Positions 9,482 through 22,383 of a DNA stretch of 64,000 nucleotides are shown in pieces. The stretch is from positions 1-64,000 of the forward strand of contig NZ_WUBS01000010.1 in assembly GCF_010131535.1 (NCBI RefSeq), written 5' to 3'. Positions within the stretch are counted from its first letter, which is position 1. Each line of letters opens with the position of its first letter. The notes under the pieces were generated by a model, which saw nothing but the letters and a program-made list of their open reading frames with translations, was not told the origin of the DNA and did not search any database. Origin of the DNA: Acerihabitans arboris. Its GTDB lineage: Bacteria > Pseudomonadota > Gammaproteobacteria > Enterobacterales > Enterobacteriaceae. Position numbers and translations under genes: made by a program.

Positions 9482-10708
9482 ATGAGCGATTCGTTAAAGG
9501 GTAAAAACGGCAAGGTCCGTGTCATGTACGTGCGTAAAGAAGAAGAAGAACAGCCGCGTCGTCCTTCTCGTCCACCCCAGCAAGGCCGTGACGGCAACGC
9601 CGGACGCGGCGATACCCGCCGTGGCGACGCCCCGCGCGGCGATGCCCGCCGTGGCGACGCCCCGCGCGGCGATACCCGCCGTGGCGACGCTCCGCGCGGC
9701 GATGCCCGGCGTGGCGATGCTCCGCGCGGCGATACCCGCCGTGGCGATGCTCCGCGCGGTGATACCCGGCGCGGGGACGCTCCCTGGGGCGACGCTCCGC
9801 GCGCTGACGCCCGTCGCGGTGATTCTGCCGGTGGCGAAGGCCGGTCGCGCAGGGATAAACCTTCCGCCGCGCCGGATTCCCCCTGGAAGACCCTGTATCA
9901 AAACGACGATACGCCGGCGGTGGCCGATCACGGCGGCATCAGCGGCAAAAGCCTGATCGATCCGGATCAGCTGCGGCGCCAGCGGGCGGAAGAGACCCGC
10001 GTTTACGGCGAAAACGCCTGCCAGGCCTTATTTAAAAGCCGCCCCGACTCCATTGTGCGCGCCTGGTTCGTGCAATCGGTTACGCCGCGCTTTCGCGACG
10101 CGCTGCGCTGGATGGCCGCCAACCGCAAGGCCTACCATGTGGTGGAAGAAGAAGAACTGGCGCTGGCGTCCGGCACCGATCATCACGGCGGCGTCTGCTT
10201 CCTGATCAAAAAACGCATCGGCCTGGATGCCGTCGCCTATCTCGGGCAGACCCTGGAGAAGGATTGCGTACTGGCGCTGGAGGATGTGTCCAATCCCCAT
10301 AACCTCGGCGCCATGCTGCGCAGCTGCGCGCATTTCGGCGTGAAAGGCGTAATGACCAGCGACAGCGCGGCGCTGGAATCCGGCGCGGCGGTGCGTACCG
10401 CCGAAGGCGGCGCGGAGCATATCAGTTCCATTAATACCGACGATTTGTTCAGCGATCTGGCGCGTTTTCGCCAGGCGGGATATACCATCGTGACCACGTC
10501 GAGCCATAAAGGCACGTCGCTTGCCAGGGTCGACATGCCGGCTAAAATGGTGCTGGTGATAGGCCAGGAACGGGCGGGGCTGTCCGATGCGATAGTGGAC
10601 CAGGCGGATCTGGCGATTTCCATCGGCGGTACCGGCCGGGTTGAAAGCCTGAATGTCTCGGTGGCCACCGGGATACTGCTGGCGGAGTGGTGGCGGCAAA
10701 ACCACTAA
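9482..10708 (+). CDS. yfiF: SPOUT-family tRNA/rRNA 2'-O-methyltransferase YfiF
   Basis: A predicted RNA methyltransferase of the SpoU (TrmH) class. The C-terminal half has the three SPOUT motifs: [29 protein letters not shown] and [17 protein letters not shown], which form the knotted SAM-binding site. A SpoU-substrate-binding-type domain ([20 protein letters not shown]) precedes them. The start is the ATG at 9482, with GGAGAG 4-9 bases before it, rather than the GTG at 9470. At 408 residues it is about 60 longer than E. coli YfiF because residues about 40-105 are a repeated Arg-Gly-Asp linker. The target nucleotide is not known to me. Confidence 0.92.
   Translation: MSDSLKGKNGKVRVMYVRKEEEEQPRRPSRPPQQGRDGNAGRGDTRRGDAPRGDARRGDAPRGDTRRGDAPRGDARRGDAPRGDTRRGDAPRGDTRRGDAPWGDAPRADARRGDSAGGEGRSRRDKPSAAPDSPWKTLYQNDDTPAVADHGGISGKSLIDPDQLRRQRAEETRVYGENACQALFKSRPDSIVRAWFVQSVTPRFRDALRWMAANRKAYHVVEEEELALASGTDHHGGVCFLIKKRIGLDAVAYLGQTLEKDCVLALEDVSNPHNLGAMLRSCAHFGVKGVMTSDSAALESGAAVRTAEGGAEHISSINTDDLFSDLARFRQAGYTIVTTSSHKGTSLARVDMPAKMVLVIGQERAGLSDAIVDQADLAISIGGTGRVESLNVSVATGILLAEWWRQNH
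9605..9790 (+). repeat. Tandem 15/30-bp repeats coding for (R/P)RGD(A/T) units in yfiF
   Basis: About six 30-bp units, each two 15-bp halves, encode alternating RRGDA and PRGDT pentapeptides. Bases differ mostly at codon third positions, so the array is not brand new, and the last unit is diverged ([10 protein letters not shown]). The array lies in the charged linker between the N-terminal tip and the substrate-binding domain. Confidence 0.93.
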
Positions 10709-10745
10709 GCCCGACGCCCACGCAGCCCGGCATCCGGGCCTGAAG

Positions 10746-10783
10746 CGCCGTTATTGACGAAAGTCGGTAACGGCGTTTTGCTT
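10746..10783 (+). terminator. Terminator after yfiF
   Basis: The stem CGCCGTTA...GAC / GTC...TAACGGCG with a short GAAA loop is followed by TTTTGCTTT, 38 bases beyond the yfiF stop. Confidence 0.8.
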
Positions 10784-10837
10784 TATACCTGTGCCACAGG
10801 GATGCGAGCCATCATCGCGCGCCCACGCCAGGACCAA

Positions 10838-11356
10838 TCAGGCGATATCGTCTTCGACGATTAAGTCATCCAGTTTGGTCAGCAGCTTACGCGTCAGCGT
10901 CTCAAGCTGTTTTTGCTCGTTGCTATTGAGCGTAGACCACAACGATACCAGGCATTTATGCTGCGGCGGCAACAGGTTGTTGAGAAAATTTTCCCCGTCG
11001 GCGGTCAGTTGCAAATGCAGGCAGCGGCGATCGTTTTCACTCTCTTTACGTACAATCCAGCCCCTTTTTTCCAGCTCATCGGCGATGCGGGTGGCATTAG
11101 TGCGCGACGATCCCAGCGCGGAACTGAGTTCAGAGGGTTGGATGCTGTGATTTTGCTGGGACTCCAGGGTGAGCAGGGCCATAAACAGGGTTTCATTGAT
11201 ACCCTGGGCTTTTAGCATGCGGTTGCGGTTTTCCAGCAGTTTGCCCTGCATATGCATGCAAAGCCGGGTCAGCAGGATTTCCTGGTAAGGAAACTCGGGA
11301 TGTTGCTGGGCGCGTTGCGACAACATTTGCTCAATGGGGGTGAAGGAACTGTCCAT
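10838..11356 (-). CDS. mprA: MarR-family repressor MprA (EmrR)
   Basis: In E. coli this repressor controls the emrAB drug efflux operon and releases DNA on binding uncouplers or other lipophilic compounds. The sequence follows E. coli MprA almost throughout: [46 protein letters not shown], and the winged helix [23 protein letters not shown]. Length is 172 residues. Upstream ygaZH is as in E. coli, but emrAB is missing: the gene beyond its stop is the convergent yfiF. What it controls here is thus open; an inverted repeat next to its start suggests autoregulation. Confidence 0.95.
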   Translation of the reverse strand: MDSSFTPIEQMLSQRAQQHPEFPYQEILLTRLCMHMQGKLLENRNRMLKAQGINETLFMALLTLESQQNHSIQPSELSSALGSSRTNATRIADELEKRGWIVRKESENDRRCLHLQLTADGENFLNNLLPPQHKCLVSLWSTLNSNEQKQLETLTRKLLTKLDDLIVEDDIA

Positions 11357-11370
11357 TTAAATTAATACCT

Positions 11371-11400
11371 CATTAGTTACTATGGATATAATAACTAATG
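11371..11400. promoter_or_regulatory. Inverted repeat upstream of mprA, candidate MprA operator
   Basis: CATTAGTTA (11371-11379) and TAACTAATG (11392-11400) form perfect 9-bp arms around a 12-base AT-rich centre, 15-44 bases upstream of the mprA start. Position and symmetry fit a MarR-type autoregulatory site. The binding protein is inferred, not shown. Confidence 0.5.
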
Positions 11401-11450
11401 TAATCACCCATGTAAATATTGTCGCCATGAAAAGTTTAGATAACTATAGA

Positions 11451-11786
11451 TCAGGCAGACAGTAATTTGAACACCAAGCCAAAGCAGAGCGCGCCGCCCA
11501 GGGTGGAGATAACAATGCTGCGGGTCTGGTAAAAACAGGCAATCAATATCGCGAAACCCGCCAGGGTAGGCGCCAGCTTAGCCGGATCGCGCATGACCTC
11601 GGGCACGCTGGAAACCACCAGCAGCGCGCAAATGGACGCGATGCCGATGCCGTCCAGCAGAAGCCCGGCCCAGTTGCCGCCGGTACCGATGGATTTACGC
11701 CTGCCGCTGAACCGCAGTGGAAGATACCTAAACAGATAATTCGCCGTTCCGACCACCAAACCGATAATGATCACGTTGGTATTCAT
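11451..11786 (-). CDS. ygaH: Branched-chain amino acid exporter small subunit YgaH
   Basis: The small subunit of the AzlCD/YgaZH L-valine exporter of the inner membrane. The protein has 111 residues with about four hydrophobic helices and the AzlD-type motif NYLFRYLPL near the N-terminus. Its ATG at 11786 overlaps the ygaZ stop by four bases (ATGA), indicating translational coupling. The order ygaZ-ygaH-mprA is as in E. coli. Confidence 0.92.
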   Translation of the reverse strand: MNTNVIIIGLVVGTANYLFRYLPLRFSGRRKSIGTGGNWAGLLLDGIGIASICALLVVSSVPEVMRDPAKLAPTLAGFAILIACFYQTRSIVISTLGGALCFGLVFKLLSA

Positions 11787-12526
11787 TCAACCTTCCCCGG
11801 CTTAAGCGCCGGACCCAGCAACGCGCCCACGCATCCGCCGCCGATACCGGCCAGGATGGCCATCGGAATCGACATCAGCAGCAGCCCGGCCAGCGCGCCG
11901 GTAAGCGACGCCGCCAGTACCAGGCTTTGGCGCCGCTGGAACGCCGCCAATAGAAAACTAAGGAACAGCGCCGGCAGCATAAACGACAGCGCGGCCTCCA
12001 CCGCGGGATAATCATCCAGCGGGCCGTTGCCGGACAATGCGCCGGCGGCGGTCCCGATCACCCACGATAGCCAGGAACAGGCGGCTACGCTTATCATCCA
12101 GTTTTCCGACCAGCGGCGGTTATCTTTAATTAGCCTGGCAATCGCCGCGGAAAACACCTCATCGGTCAGGCCGAAGGCCCATAACGCCGTTTTGCGCGGC
12201 GACAGGGCGCCCAGGATACGGTGACGCAACGCCGGGCCATATAGCAGGTGGCGCACGTCCATGGCCATGACGGTCAACGCCGCGACCCACAGCGACAGGC
12301 CGGCGCTGAGCAGGGTGGTGATGACGAACTGGCTGGCGCCGGCATAGATGACGCAGGAGATGAAGATGCCTTCCAGCGGCGTGAAACCCAGCTTAACCGC
12401 GTTCAGGCCAAAGGCGAACGCCACCGGCAGGTAGCCGATGACGATGGGCAGGCTGTCGACTATCCCTTCGCGGAAGGTGGCCGGCGGCCCTGGCGTCAGG
12501 GGATTATTGCTTTGGCTTGCATCCAT
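11783..12526 (-). CDS. ygaZ: Branched-chain amino acid exporter large subunit YgaZ (AzlC family)
   Basis: The large subunit of the valine exporter, an inner-membrane protein with several helices. Family features include FREGIVDSLPIVIGYLPVAF near the start, GASQFV and MDVRHLLYG. The ATG at 12526 follows AGGAGG at good spacing and gives 247 residues (E. coli 245); an upstream in-frame extension with no family similarity was discarded. It probably forms one unit with ygaH and may read on to mprA. Confidence 0.94.
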   Translation of the reverse strand: MDASQSNNPLTPGPPATFREGIVDSLPIVIGYLPVAFAFGLNAVKLGFTPLEGIFISCVIYAGASQFVITTLLSAGLSLWVAALTVMAMDVRHLLYGPALRHRILGALSPRKTALWAFGLTDEVFSAAIARLIKDNRRWSENWMISVAACSWLSWVIGTAAGALSGNGPLDDYPAVEAALSFMLPALFLSFLLAAFQRRQSLVLAASLTGALAGLLLMSIPMAILAGIGGGCVGALLGPALKPGKVE

Positions 12527-12618
12527 GTGCAGATCCTCCTGATAGTGGCGTGCGTTGCCGGGATGGGGGGCATGGCGTCCGCGGGGGCGCCGTAACCGGC
12601 CTCGCCCGGCAAGCGGCC

Positions 12619-13818
12619 TCAGGCGGCCGTCACGCCGTTGTCCTCGTGATGTTGCCCACGCCACCACAACAGCAGGTTGAGCACGCCCAGCACCGCTCCG
12701 GCGATGCATACGCCGGTCCAGCCGGCGGTCTGGTATGCGGAGGCGGAAATCAGCGAGCCGATGGCGCCGCCGATGAAATAACTGGTCATATAACCGGAGG
12801 TCAGCCGGTTACGCGCCTGCGGCATACGCCGGTAAATCACGCTCTGGTTGGTGATATGCAGGCCCTGCACCGCCAGATCCAGCACGATAATGCCGGCAAT
12901 CAGCGCCATGACCTGATACTGGCCGTACCAGATGAAGGCCCAGGAGACCAGCAACAGCAGCAGGCCGTAGCGGGTGGTCGTCTTGGCCTTGCCCCGGTCG
13001 GCCAGGTGACCGGCCCGTGAGGCGGCCAGGGCCCCGGCGGCGCCCGCCAGGCCGAACAGGCCGATTTTCGCTTCCGAAAAATAAAACGGCGGCGCGGCCA
13101 GCAGGAACGCCATGGAGGTCCACAGGTTGCTGAAGCTGGCAAACGTGACGCAGCCGATCAGGGCCCGGGTACGCAGTATCGGGGTAGTGACATACATACG
13201 CAAGATGGAGGCCAGCAACTGCGGGTAGTTGAGATCCGAATACTGTTTATAACGCGGCAGGGCGAACCACAGGATGAGCGCCATAACCACCATCAGGGCG
13301 CTGGCGAACCAGTATACCGTGCGCCAGCCGCCATAGGAGGCCAGGGCGCCGGCGACGGTCCGCGCCAGCAGGATGCCCAGCAACAGGCCGGTCATGATCA
13401 TGCCGACCACTTTGCCGCGCTTGGCCGGATCCGCCAGGGTGGCGGCCAGCGGCACCAGGATCTGCGCCACTACCGAGAACAGGCCGGTCAGGGCCGTGCC
13501 GGCAATCATCATCCACAGGCTGCCTGCCGACGCGGTGACCAGCATCCCGGCGGCGGACAGCAGCGTCATGATGACGATCATCCCGCGCCGTTCGAATTTA
13601 TCTCCCAGGGGCACGATAAACATCAGGCCGCAGGCATAACCCAACTGGGCGGCGGTGACGATAAAACCAGCCTGGTTTACCGACAGCTGATAGGCCTGGG
13701 CGATGGTGTCCAGGAGGGGTTGCGCATAGTAGTTGCTTGCGACCGACAGTCCGGTGGCGATAGCCATGATAATAATCAGCGCCGGACTTAAACTTGGGTG
13801 GTCAGTTTTTGTTTTCAT
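12619..13818 (-). CDS. Major facilitator superfamily transporter, YgaY-type
   Basis: A 399-residue inner-membrane carrier with about 12 hydrophobic helices and the MFS loop motif VPLGDKFERRG after helix 2. The position between ygaZ and proX matches ygaY, which is a pseudogene in E. coli K-12; here the frame is intact. The substrate cannot be told from sequence; the subfamily is drug or sugar-efflux-like. It starts at an ATG leading MKTKTDHPSLSPALIIIM. Confidence 0.8.
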   Translation of the reverse strand: MKTKTDHPSLSPALIIIMAIATGLSVASNYYAQPLLDTIAQAYQLSVNQAGFIVTAAQLGYACGLMFIVPLGDKFERRGMIVIMTLLSAAGMLVTASAGSLWMMIAGTALTGLFSVVAQILVPLAATLADPAKRGKVVGMIMTGLLLGILLARTVAGALASYGGWRTVYWFASALMVVMALILWFALPRYKQYSDLNYPQLLASILRMYVTTPILRTRALIGCVTFASFSNLWTSMAFLLAAPPFYFSEAKIGLFGLAGAAGALAASRAGHLADRGKAKTTTRYGLLLLLVSWAFIWYGQYQVMALIAGIIVLDLAVQGLHITNQSVIYRRMPQARNRLTSGYMTSYFIGGAIGSLISASAYQTAGWTGVCIAGAVLGVLNLLLWWRGQHHEDNGVTAA

Positions 13819-13870
13819 TGGTGAGTCTGTTAACCAATCGGGGGGCTATTATTCCTCATAAGCGCCAAAA

Positions 13871-13899
13871 AAACGAGGGGCGAATGCCCCCCGTTTTTT
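13871..13899 (-). terminator. Terminator between proX and the MFS gene
   Basis: A G/C hairpin (ACGAGGGGC, loop GAAT, GCCCCCCGT) is flanked by A-run and T-run on the two sides, so it can end transcripts in either direction. Read leftward it follows proX by about 70 bases. Confidence 0.75.
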
Positions 13900-13966
13900 G
13901 ACGTGACCTGTTATCGCGGGATAAACAGGTGCGATCGACGTCTCAAAAACGCCGTATTACTTACTA

Positions 13967-14968
13967 TTATTTGCCGGCGGCCGCGGCCGCGGTGCTTACC
14001 CAACCGTCGAACAGCGCCTGGTGCGCTGCGATCCAGCCGTTGGCGTGGCGTTCAATATCCACTTCCGACGCCTGGCCTTCATGCATCCGCAGGTTTTGCG
14101 CGTTCACATCGCTTATCGGCAGCCGCATGATGGAAAACAGCTTCGCCGCCGCCGGGTTGGCCTGCGCCCACGATTTATTAGCGACGATGCGCATGGCGTT
14201 TACCGGGAAACCATAGTCGGCGCCGTTAGGCAGCTTGGTGCTGATGTCTTTCTGCTTGCCGGGCAGGGAAGAGAACGGCACCTGCAGCCAAACCACATCC
14301 CGTCCGGGAACCAGGACGTCGCTGACCCAGTAAGGAGTCCAGGTATAATACAGGATCGGCTTGCCTTCCTTGAAGCGGGCCATGGTGTCGGCAATGATGG
14401 CCGCGTAGTTGCCCTGGTTATGCTCCACGGTGTCTGTCAGTCCGTAGGTTTTGATTTGGTGGTTAATCACCGCCTCGCAGCCCCAGCCGGGGGTGCAGCC
14501 GGTCAGATCGGCCTTGCCGTCGCCGTTGGCGTCGAACAGTTTCGCCAGTTTGGGATCCTTGAGCTGATCGAGGGTGGTGATATGGTATTTATCCGCGGTT
14601 TTTTTGTCGATCAGGTAGCCCTGGGCCGCGCCCTCGACATAATTGCCCTGGCGATAGAACTTGGCGTCGCCGCCGGCCGCCTGGTATTGGTCCGCATGCA
14701 GCGGATCCCAGTTTACCGCCATAAAGGTGGCGTCGCCGGAGGCGATGGAGGTGTAGGCGACGTTGTAATCCACTTCACGGCTTGATTTGACATCGTAACC
14801 CAGCTTTTCCAAGGCTTTGTTCACCAGCAGTGTCTGGAACGTCTCTTCCGAAATGGTGCTTTGCAGGGGTTGGACCTGCGCGCCTTTACCCGGCAGCCCG
14901 GCGGCAAAAGAGATTGGCGCGGCCAGCGCCGCGGTGAGCGCTAACGCCCAAATTCCGGTCTTATGCAT
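13967..14968 (-). CDS. proX: Glycine betaine/proline betaine-binding periplasmic protein
   Basis: The substrate-binding protein of the ProU osmoprotectant importer. A signal peptide (about residues 1-22, ending ISFAA) precedes the mature protein. Aromatic residues that form the betaine cage in this family are present in [15 protein letters not shown] and YYTWTPYWV. Length is 333 residues (E. coli 330). It is last in the proV-proW-proX operon, about 86 bases after proW, and is followed by a terminator. Confidence 0.97.
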   Translation of the reverse strand: MHKTGIWALALTAALAAPISFAAGLPGKGAQVQPLQSTISEETFQTLLVNKALEKLGYDVKSSREVDYNVAYTSIASGDATFMAVNWDPLHADQYQAAGGDAKFYRQGNYVEGAAQGYLIDKKTADKYHITTLDQLKDPKLAKLFDANGDGKADLTGCTPGWGCEAVINHQIKTYGLTDTVEHNQGNYAAIIADTMARFKEGKPILYYTWTPYWVSDVLVPGRDVVWLQVPFSSLPGKQKDISTKLPNGADYGFPVNAMRIVANKSWAQANPAAAKLFSIMRLPISDVNAQNLRMHEGQASEVDIERHANGWIAAHQALFDGWVSTAAAAAGK

Positions 14969-15054
14969 AGGATATCCTTCTGAATAGTTTTTAATGATAA
15001 ATTTTTAAACAATCAGGCGACGGGAGCGGACGTGGGTCCGCTCCCGGGAAAGGG

Positions 15055-16260
15055 TCAGGCTTTTTTGGCAAACGGACGGGTAAACAAACCCAGGGGACCG
15101 CCGGCATACCAGCGGCGGTTGCCGCGGCTGCGGCTGTCGCGTCCCAGGGACTGGGTCAGCCGGTCGAGGATAATCGCCAGGATCACGATGCCTACCCCGC
15201 CGATGGTCGCCAGTCCCATGTCCAGGCGGCCGATGCCGCGCAGGACCATTTGGCCTAGTCCGCCGACGGCAATCATCGAGGCGATGACCACCATCGACAG
15301 CGCCAGCATCAGCGTCTGGTTGATACCGGCCATGATGGTCGGCATCGCCAGCGGCAACTGCACTTTGAACAGTAGTTGGCGGGGGCTGGACCCGAACGAC
15401 TCGGCGGCTTCAATCAGGTCTTCCGGCACCTGCTTGATGCCCAGTATGGTCAGGCGCACCACCGGCGGCAGGGCGAAGATAATGGTCACCACTACCCCCG
15501 GCACGTTGCCGATGCCGAACAGCATGACGATGGGCACCAGGTAAACGAACGCCGGCGTGGTCTGCATGGCGTCGAGCAGCGGGCGGATGATTTTTGCCGC
15601 GCCCTCGCTGCGCGCCAGCCATATGCCCAGCGGCAGACCTATCACCACGCAGAACAAAAGCGAGGTAAGCACCAGCGCCAGCGTCACCATGGCCTGCGAC
15701 CACGCGCCGATGGCGCCGATAATCACCAGGGAGACCAGGGTGGCGATGCCCATGCCCAGGCTCGACATCTGCCAGGCCAGCAGGGCAAACACCAGGATGG
15801 CGACCGGAGCGGGCATGCCCAGCAGCAAATGCTGGAAGCCGCCGAGGATGAAGTCCACCGGCACCCGGATGCCCTGGAACAGCGGGCGGAAATGCAACAC
15901 CACCCAATCGATGCCGTGGGTGACCCAGGTATCGAGCGGGATCAGGGTGCTGTGAAACGGATCCAGCAGGTTAAAATGCTCGGGCGCGGGGGCCGGGGCG
16001 CTGTTGAGCCAGTCGGCCCCTTGCTGGGCGGAATGCGCGCCCGCGCCATCGGTAGCCGTGGGGGCGGTAGTCCCCCAGGCGTCGGCGCCGCTGCCGGCGC
16101 CGGGTGCGTTTTGCGCGGCGGTCGCCGCGTCATGAGGCTGCGCGCCGGTGGCGCCCCAGGGATCGGCCGATGGCGTATCGACCGCGTGCTGCGCGGAAGT
16201 GGCGTCCGCTGTGGGCGCGGCCTGTACGCCCGTCCATGGATCGGTGGTTGGCTTACTCAT
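15055..16260 (-). CDS. proW: Glycine betaine/proline ABC transporter permease
   Basis: The inner-membrane permease of ProU. After a long soluble N-terminus it keeps high similarity to E. coli ProW ([20 protein letters not shown], then [33 protein letters not shown] and the coupling-loop region [17 protein letters not shown]). It has 401 residues against 354 in E. coli. The extra length is in the N-terminal Ala/Thr/Gly-rich segment, where a D-x-W-G-type motif recurs. The start overlaps the proV stop by 8 bases, so the genes are coupled. Confidence 0.96.
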   Translation of the reverse strand: MSKPTTDPWTGVQAAPTADATSAQHAVDTPSADPWGATGAQPHDAATAAQNAPGAGSGADAWGTTAPTATDGAGAHSAQQGADWLNSAPAPAPEHFNLLDPFHSTLIPLDTWVTHGIDWVVLHFRPLFQGIRVPVDFILGGFQHLLLGMPAPVAILVFALLAWQMSSLGMGIATLVSLVIIGAIGAWSQAMVTLALVLTSLLFCVVIGLPLGIWLARSEGAAKIIRPLLDAMQTTPAFVYLVPIVMLFGIGNVPGVVVTIIFALPPVVRLTILGIKQVPEDLIEAAESFGSSPRQLLFKVQLPLAMPTIMAGINQTLMLALSMVVIASMIAVGGLGQMVLRGIGRLDMGLATIGGVGIVILAIILDRLTQSLGRDSRSRGNRRWYAGGPLGLFTRPFAKKA

Positions 16261-17455
16261 TGATCGCCCCTTCTTTGTCTAATGCCTGTAGCAACATGCC
16301 TTTGGAAATAATGCCGATATACTGATTCTCATCACCGACCACCGGTACGGCGCAGGGCGCCTGGGCGACGGTGGAGATCAGTTCGCTCAGCGGCGTATCG
16401 CCGGGGACGGGAGCGGGACTCTCGAGCAGCGCCTGCTCCAGCGGCAGGTTGGCCGCCAGGGCGGCTTTCAGCGAATCGATGGATACCACGCCGATAAATT
16501 TCTGGCCGCGCTCCAGCACATAACCGAAATCGCGGTCTTCATCCTGCAGCAGCTTAAGGGCGGAACGGGGGCCGAACCCCGGCGTCTTGCGGATAAGCGT
16601 CACCGGACGGCGGCGGGCGATATCCTTGGCGCTGAACACATGGCTGACATCCACGCCGCGAAAAAACGTGCGGACATATTCATTAGCCGGATTATTGAGG
16701 ATCTCTTCCGGCGTGCCCACCTGTACCACCACGCCGCCCTGCATAATGGCGATACGATCGCCGATGCGCATAGCCTCGTCGAGATCATGGGAAATAAAGA
16801 CGATGGTGCGCTGGTGGCGGGACTGCAGCTTGACCAGCTCGTCCTGCATTTCGGCGCGGATTAACGGGTCGAGCGCCGAAAACGCCTCATCCATCAGCAG
16901 GATGTCGGGATCGTTGGCCAGCGCCCTGGCCAGGCCGACGCGCTGGCGCATGCCGCCGGACAGCTCGTCGGGCCAGGACAACGCGTGTTTATCCAGCCCC
17001 ACCTGCGCCAGCGCCTCCAGCGCCTTGGCGTGGCGTTCCTGCGCCGGCATGCCGGCCAGCATCATGCCGAAGGCGGTATTGTCCAGCACGTTCAGGTGCG
17101 GCATCAGCGCAAAGGACTGGAACACCATGCTGATTTTTTTACGCCTGACGTCGCGCAGCGCGCTGTCGGAGATCCGGGCGATATCGACGCCGTCAATCAG
17201 GACTTCGCCGCGCGTCGGTTCTATCAGACGATTGAGAAGGCGTACCATGGTGGATTTACCGGAACCGGATAACCCCATGATGACGAATATCTCGCCTTCT
17301 TCAATGGCCAGACTGGCATCTTTTACGCCAACCGTCAGACCGGTTTTGGCAAATATTTTATCCTTGTCGTGCCCCGCCTGAATCAGCTTAAATGCGCGCT
17401 CGGGATGTTCGCCAAATATTTTATAGAGGTTTTTTACTTCAAGTTTAACAGCCAT
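16253..17455 (-). CDS. proV: Glycine betaine/proline ABC transporter ATPase
   Basis: The cytoplasmic ATPase of ProU. Walker [11 protein letters not shown] near residue 60, signature [16 protein letters not shown], Walker [15 protein letters not shown] and the switch His ([11 protein letters not shown]) are present. The last about 120 residues form tandem CBS domains, the part that senses ionic strength in this family. The length, 400 residues, equals E. coli. It is the first gene of the operon, behind a proU-like promoter. Confidence 0.97.
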   Translation of the reverse strand: MAVKLEVKNLYKIFGEHPERAFKLIQAGHDKDKIFAKTGLTVGVKDASLAIEEGEIFVIMGLSGSGKSTMVRLLNRLIEPTRGEVLIDGVDIARISDSALRDVRRKKISMVFQSFALMPHLNVLDNTAFGMMLAGMPAQERHAKALEALAQVGLDKHALSWPDELSGGMRQRVGLARALANDPDILLMDEAFSALDPLIRAEMQDELVKLQSRHQRTIVFISHDLDEAMRIGDRIAIMQGGVVVQVGTPEEILNNPANEYVRTFFRGVDVSHVFSAKDIARRRPVTLIRKTPGFGPRSALKLLQDEDRDFGYVLERGQKFIGVVSIDSLKAALAANLPLEQALLESPAPVPGDTPLSELISTVAQAPCAVPVVGDENQYIGIISKGMLLQALDKEGAINE

Positions 17456-17523
17456 GCAATTATCAATTTCCCGTATGGTTTTCTAATATATTTAGGGGTC
17501 CTGCCGAAATAAAAACGCTGTAT

Positions 17524-17551
17524 ACCCTAACATACTGAGCTTTTTAGACAA
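17524..17551 (-). promoter_or_regulatory. proU-type promoter upstream of proV
   Basis: On the minus strand TTGTCT (17546-17551) is followed after 16 bases by TAGGGT (17524-17529). The unusual -10 TAGGGT is, as I recall, that of the E. coli and Salmonella proU sigma-70 promoter. Transcription would start about 60 bases before proV, as in E. coli. Osmotic control is inferred by homology. Confidence 0.75.
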
Positions 17552-17932
17552 CCCCCAATCCCTTATCCAGCGAAATATCCTGTCGGCAGGACGAGCGCAT
17601 TTCGGCCCAAACGGCTAAACAGGGCAAGGGTTTAGGAAAATAATCCACTCTGGAAATTTTTTATTCCACCGCCCCGTTCCGGGAGGAATTTTCGCTCGTC
17701 AAGGGGAATAGGGGAATACTTTTCCGGCCAATGCGCCCAAGGATGCCGCGGATAATGCCGCCGGCATGGGGATGCGTATCCGAAAGCAGATTTTATAATT
17801 GATGCCATCTGGGGATAATTAATTTAATTTTGCAGGGGATTTCATGTTAATGATAATGGTTTGAATAAACAGCTATCAGCGCGAATAATATATCGCTTGG
17901 CGAGGGGGAATAACACGCCCCCGCCAATGGGA
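17552..17932. other. Non-coding stretch between nrdF and the proV promoter
   Basis: No gene was seen. Close to nrdF an imperfect hairpin (about 17897-17926, GGGGG/CCCCC core with one bulge) could end nrdF transcripts, but no clear T-run follows. The rest is AT-rich, in line with the curved H-NS-bound DNA upstream of proU in relatives; that role is inference. Confidence 0.45.
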
Positions 17933-21056
<3,124 letters not shown>

Positions 21057-21075
<19 letters not shown>

Positions 21076-21470
21076 AATTCGGTTACTCCCATACGTACCT
21101 GCGTCACGTCTTCCGCCGTTCCCAATAACTCAAAACGATAAAGGAAAGGCACCTGGCATTTTTTGGCGATGATTTCGGCTGCCAGGCAGAAGGCGGTGCC
21201 AAAGTTACGGTTGCCGGCTCCGATAACGCCGCGGATCCAGGAACGGTTAGTTGTATCATTAAGAAAGCGGATAGCCTGGGGCGGCACGGCGCCATGCTCG
21301 CTGCCGCCGCCATAGCTCGGGACTATCAGGATATAGGGCCGCTCCACTTTCAGTTTTTGGTTGGTCGCCAGGGGAATGCGCAGCGCGGGCAGCGTCAGCT
21401 TGCTGACAAAACGATGCGTATTTTCCGAGCTGCTGGAATAGTATACCAGCAGCGGTTCCGGGGTTAACAT
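21057..21470 (-). CDS. nrdI: Flavodoxin-like NrdI
   Basis: NrdI supplies oxidant for assembling the manganese-tyrosyl cofactor of NrdF. The FMN phosphate loop is seen in [13 protein letters not shown], and [12 protein letters not shown] forms the second flavin segment. The 137 residues match the family length. It lies 7 bases after nrdH. Confidence 0.96.
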
Positions 21471-21477
21471 GACCGGC

Positions 21478-21717
21478 TTATGAGGCCATGGCGGCGGCCG
21501 CCAGCAGGCTGATCTTGTCAGGCCGGAAGCCGCTCCAGTGCTCGCTGGGAGTCTGCACCACCGGCACCTGCTGGTAGCCGAGGGATTTCACATGGGCCAG
21601 CGCCTGTCCGTCGGCCACCAGATCCACTAACCGGTAGCTGATGCCTTTTCTGTCCAGCGCACGGCAGGTGGCGTGACATTGAACGCAATCCGGTTTAGTG
21701 TAAATAGTAATAGTCAT
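21478..21717 (-). CDS. nrdH: Glutaredoxin-like electron donor NrdH
   Basis: A small thioredoxin-fold protein that reduces NrdE. The active site is the CVQC pair near residue 11, and the C-terminal half has the family WSGFRPDKI motif. I chose the ATG at 21717, which has AAGGGGA about 9 bases upstream, over an ATG three codons earlier whose ribosome site would touch the start. Length is 79 residues. It is first in the operon, behind two NrdR boxes. Confidence 0.95.
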   Translation of the reverse strand: MTITIYTKPDCVQCHATCRALDRKGISYRLVDLVADGQALAHVKSLGYQQVPVVQTPSEHWSGFRPDKISLLAAAAMAS

Positions 21718-21801
21718 GATTCGCATTCCCCTTACGCGTTAAAATTATTGGGTATAATGGTCTTGGTGGCAATGGTGCAATCAGCTGTGGTGCCTGAAAC
21801 T

Positions 21802-21817
21802 AATACTATATGTAGAT
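21802..21817. promoter_or_regulatory. NrdR box 1 upstream of nrdH
   Basis: AATACTATATGTAGAT resembles the NrdR consensus (ACACwATATAtnGTGT type). Its centre is 32 bases from that of the second box, about three helical turns, the spacing usual for paired NrdR boxes. Confidence 0.7.
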
Positions 21818-21833
21818 GTTATTTTTTTCAACC

Positions 21834-21849
21834 ACACAATATATGGTAT
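21834..21849. promoter_or_regulatory. NrdR box 2 upstream of nrdH
   Basis: ACACAATATATGGTAT is a close match to the NrdR box consensus. With box 1 it indicates dATP/ATP-sensitive repression of nrdHIEF by NrdR, as known for this operon in E. coli. Confidence 0.8.
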
Positions 21850-21892
21850 TACGCTACAATTTAGTCAACCTGGGGCGGGGCGCAGGATACAA

Positions 21893-21923
21893 AAAGCCCG
21901 CGCTCCTTGCGGGACGCGGGCTT
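21893..21923 (-). terminator. Terminator after ygaM
   Basis: A strong 10-bp stem AAAGCCCGCG / CGCGGGCTTT with a 12-base loop, followed on the minus strand by TTTTT. It separates ygaM from the nrd promoter region. Confidence 0.85.
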
Positions 21924-22068
21924 TCACCATTAAATGACTGGTTCACGGATGCGGTAAATAATTCTTGTCGGGAAAATCAGCCGGCGCGATAGCGCCATAG
22001 TACGTGACTATCAACCTACCGGCAGCCTCGCCTGTGACCAGCACCCGCGGGCTTTACGCCCTCAGGTG

Positions 22069-22383
22069 TTAACGGCGCGACAGCAATACGCCGAGCACGA
22101 TACCGACGGCCGTGGTAATGCCCAGGCTTTGCCACGGTTTATCGACCACATAGTTTTTGGTCTGGATTGCGGTGTCGCGGGCATACTGGCCGATACGGCT
22201 GGTGCCGCCGGCGCGGGCGCGCGCGTCTTTCAGTACGTCTTTGGCTTTACTGCGCAGGGCGTCCAGCTGTTCTTTAGAAGTTTTTTCAGACGTACTAAGC
22301 AATTCATCCAATGTATCGGCTAACAGAGAAACATCGTCTTTTACATCTCTTTGAAGATCGTCTTTTTCAGCTTTGGTAAACAT
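22069..22383 (-). CDS. ygaM: YqjD/ElaB/YgaM-family membrane-anchored protein
   Basis: A DUF883 protein of 104 residues. The N-terminal three quarters form a charged helix with coiled-coil character (LLADTLDELLSTSEKTSKEQ and on), and the C-terminus is a single hydrophobic anchor (LGITTAVGIVLGVLLSRR) with the typical GXXXG-like pattern. Relatives tether ribosomes to the inner membrane in stationary phase. The position between nrdH and ygaC matches E. coli ygaM. Confidence 0.9.
   Translation of the reverse strand: MFTKAEKDDLQRDVKDDVSLLADTLDELLSTSEKTSKEQLDALRSKAKDVLKDARARAGGTSRIGQYARDTAIQTKNYVVDKPWQSLGITTAVGIVLGVLLSRR

Noticed and set aside
9605..9790. Repeat array in yfiF as a CRISPR-like array or as an integrin-binding adhesin
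   Set aside because: The units are contiguous coding pentapeptides with no spacers, and the protein is a cytoplasmic RNA methyltransferase without an export signal.
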